From the NCBI GenBank assembly GCA_002842395.1, contig PHCV01000005.1, positions 124,001 through 188,000 on the forward strand: a DNA stretch of 64,000 nt, written 5' to 3'. Below, piece after piece: positions 63,667 through 64,000 of this stretch; within the stretch, counting starts at the first letter, position 1; each line of letters starts with the position of its first letter. The notes under the pieces are model-generated. The model searched no databases. It saw nothing but the letters and a program-made list of their open reading frames with translations, and had not been told where the DNA came from. Source of the DNA: Betaproteobacteria bacterium HGW-Betaproteobacteria-11 (GTDB lineage Bacteria > Pseudomonadota > Gammaproteobacteria > Burkholderiales > Rhodocyclaceae). The position numbers and the translations under genes are program-made.

Positions 63667-64000
63667 TCAGGCTGGATAGATGGCGCCCAGAATGCGTGGC
63701 CCGCGTGCGCCGGTCGCTGCGGGCAGATTTCCGGGTAGCCGGTGCACCGTGCGCCAGGCCAGCCAGGCGAAGGCGCTGGCCTCGACCCAGTCGGGCGGCT
63801 GGCCCAAAAAGTCGGTGCTGGCGATACGGCGAACGGGCAGCAGGACGCGCAAGCGCTCCATCAGCGCCAAGTTATGCACGCCTCCGCCACAGACCAGCAG
63901 TTCATCCGGGATGCCGCACCAGTGTGTGATCGCCTCCGCGATCGAGCTCGCGGTCAGCTCAAGCAGGGTTGCCTGTACATCCTCGGGGCGCAGGGCCGCC
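63667..64000 (-). CDS. anmK: Anhydro-N-acetylmuramic acid kinase, C-terminal part (5' end outside window)
   Basis: About 110 C-terminal residues are seen: LLVCGGGVHNLALMERLRVL, STDFLGQPPDWVEASAFAWL, AWRTVHRLPGNLPAATGARG and the end RILGAIYPA. This is the conserved end of AnmK, which phosphorylates and opens anhydroMurNAc during cell-wall recycling. It converges with erpA. A 26-bp repeat-core match lies at 63806-63831. Confidence 0.95.
   Translation of the reverse strand, partial: AALRPEDVQATLLELTASSIAEAITHWCGIPDELLVCGGGVHNLALMERLRVLLPVRRIASTDFLGQPPDWVEASAFAWLAWRTVHRLPGNLPAATGARGPRILGAIYPA
63806..63831 (+). repeat. Short dispersed repeat core match (26 bp), in anmK
   Basis: AAAAAGTCGGTGCTGG, then CGAT and ACGGCG, antisense to anmK and read there as RRIASTDFL. 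The STD motif belongs to the AnmK family, so convergence rather than insertion is possible here. Confidence 0.4.

Overview
The window looks like a chromosome segment of a betaproteobacterium, most likely of the Rhodocyclales/Rhodocyclaceae group. The evidence is the gene content and order: glnE-argJ, kdsD-kdsC-lptC-lptA, metG next to apbC, miaB-phoH-ybeY-corC-lnt, and rplM-rpsI-argC-DUF6776-bactofilin-erpA-anmK. A phasin, many second-messenger proteins and a high G+C content fit the same group. The assignment is inferred from sequence reading only; no database search was run.

Layout. 1-10 kb: the end of a YhdP/AsmA-like protein, glnE, argJ, a DUF4202 protein, a hydroxyacid dehydrogenase, a PAS-GGDEF-EAL protein and an FKBP isomerase. 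10-16 kb: phasin, the Kdo/LPS-transport operon and a Kef-type antiporter. 16-22 kb: a pilin-like gene and a five-gene, overlapping Mce/Mla-type operon. In that operon both the ABC ATPase-like subunit and the CHASE2-cyclase lack catalytic residues. 22-42 kb: housekeeping genes (metG, apbC, uppP, maeB, qor, dnaE), two solitary ParA proteins, a diguanylate cyclase, tRNA-Arg(ACG), and a UgpB-like protein with UgpQ. 42.5-54 kb: an all-minus-strand accessory block that reads as an arsenosugar-type cluster. It holds a six-gene overlapping operon (VTT-flavoprotein, YiiX-like, DUF3047, two glycosyltransferases, SelD-N-terminal-like flavoprotein), a second operon (arsS-arsM-pit), and between them a TetR-controlled AhpD-like gene. 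Both operons share the same unusual ECF-like promoter motif. 54-64 kb: the miaB-phoH-ybeY-corC-lnt operon, queC, rplM-rpsI, argC, DUF6776, bactofilin, erpA and the end of anmK.

The most striking structure is a modular dispersed repeat. Three long copies (about 86, 146 and 145 bp) carry one or two 44-bp units between conserved ends. Two of them sit inside protein genes and are translated in frame. About ten further sites carry only the two ends, as a roughly 26-bp core (AAAAAGTCGGCGCTGG followed by two to four variable bases and ACGGCG). The three size classes differ by 60 bp, so size changes preserve the reading frame. A second repeat family, with two copies, carries a 20-bp-stem hairpin. These two families, the degenerate Mce operon and the shared promoter of the arsenosugar block are the main candidates for undescribed biology here.
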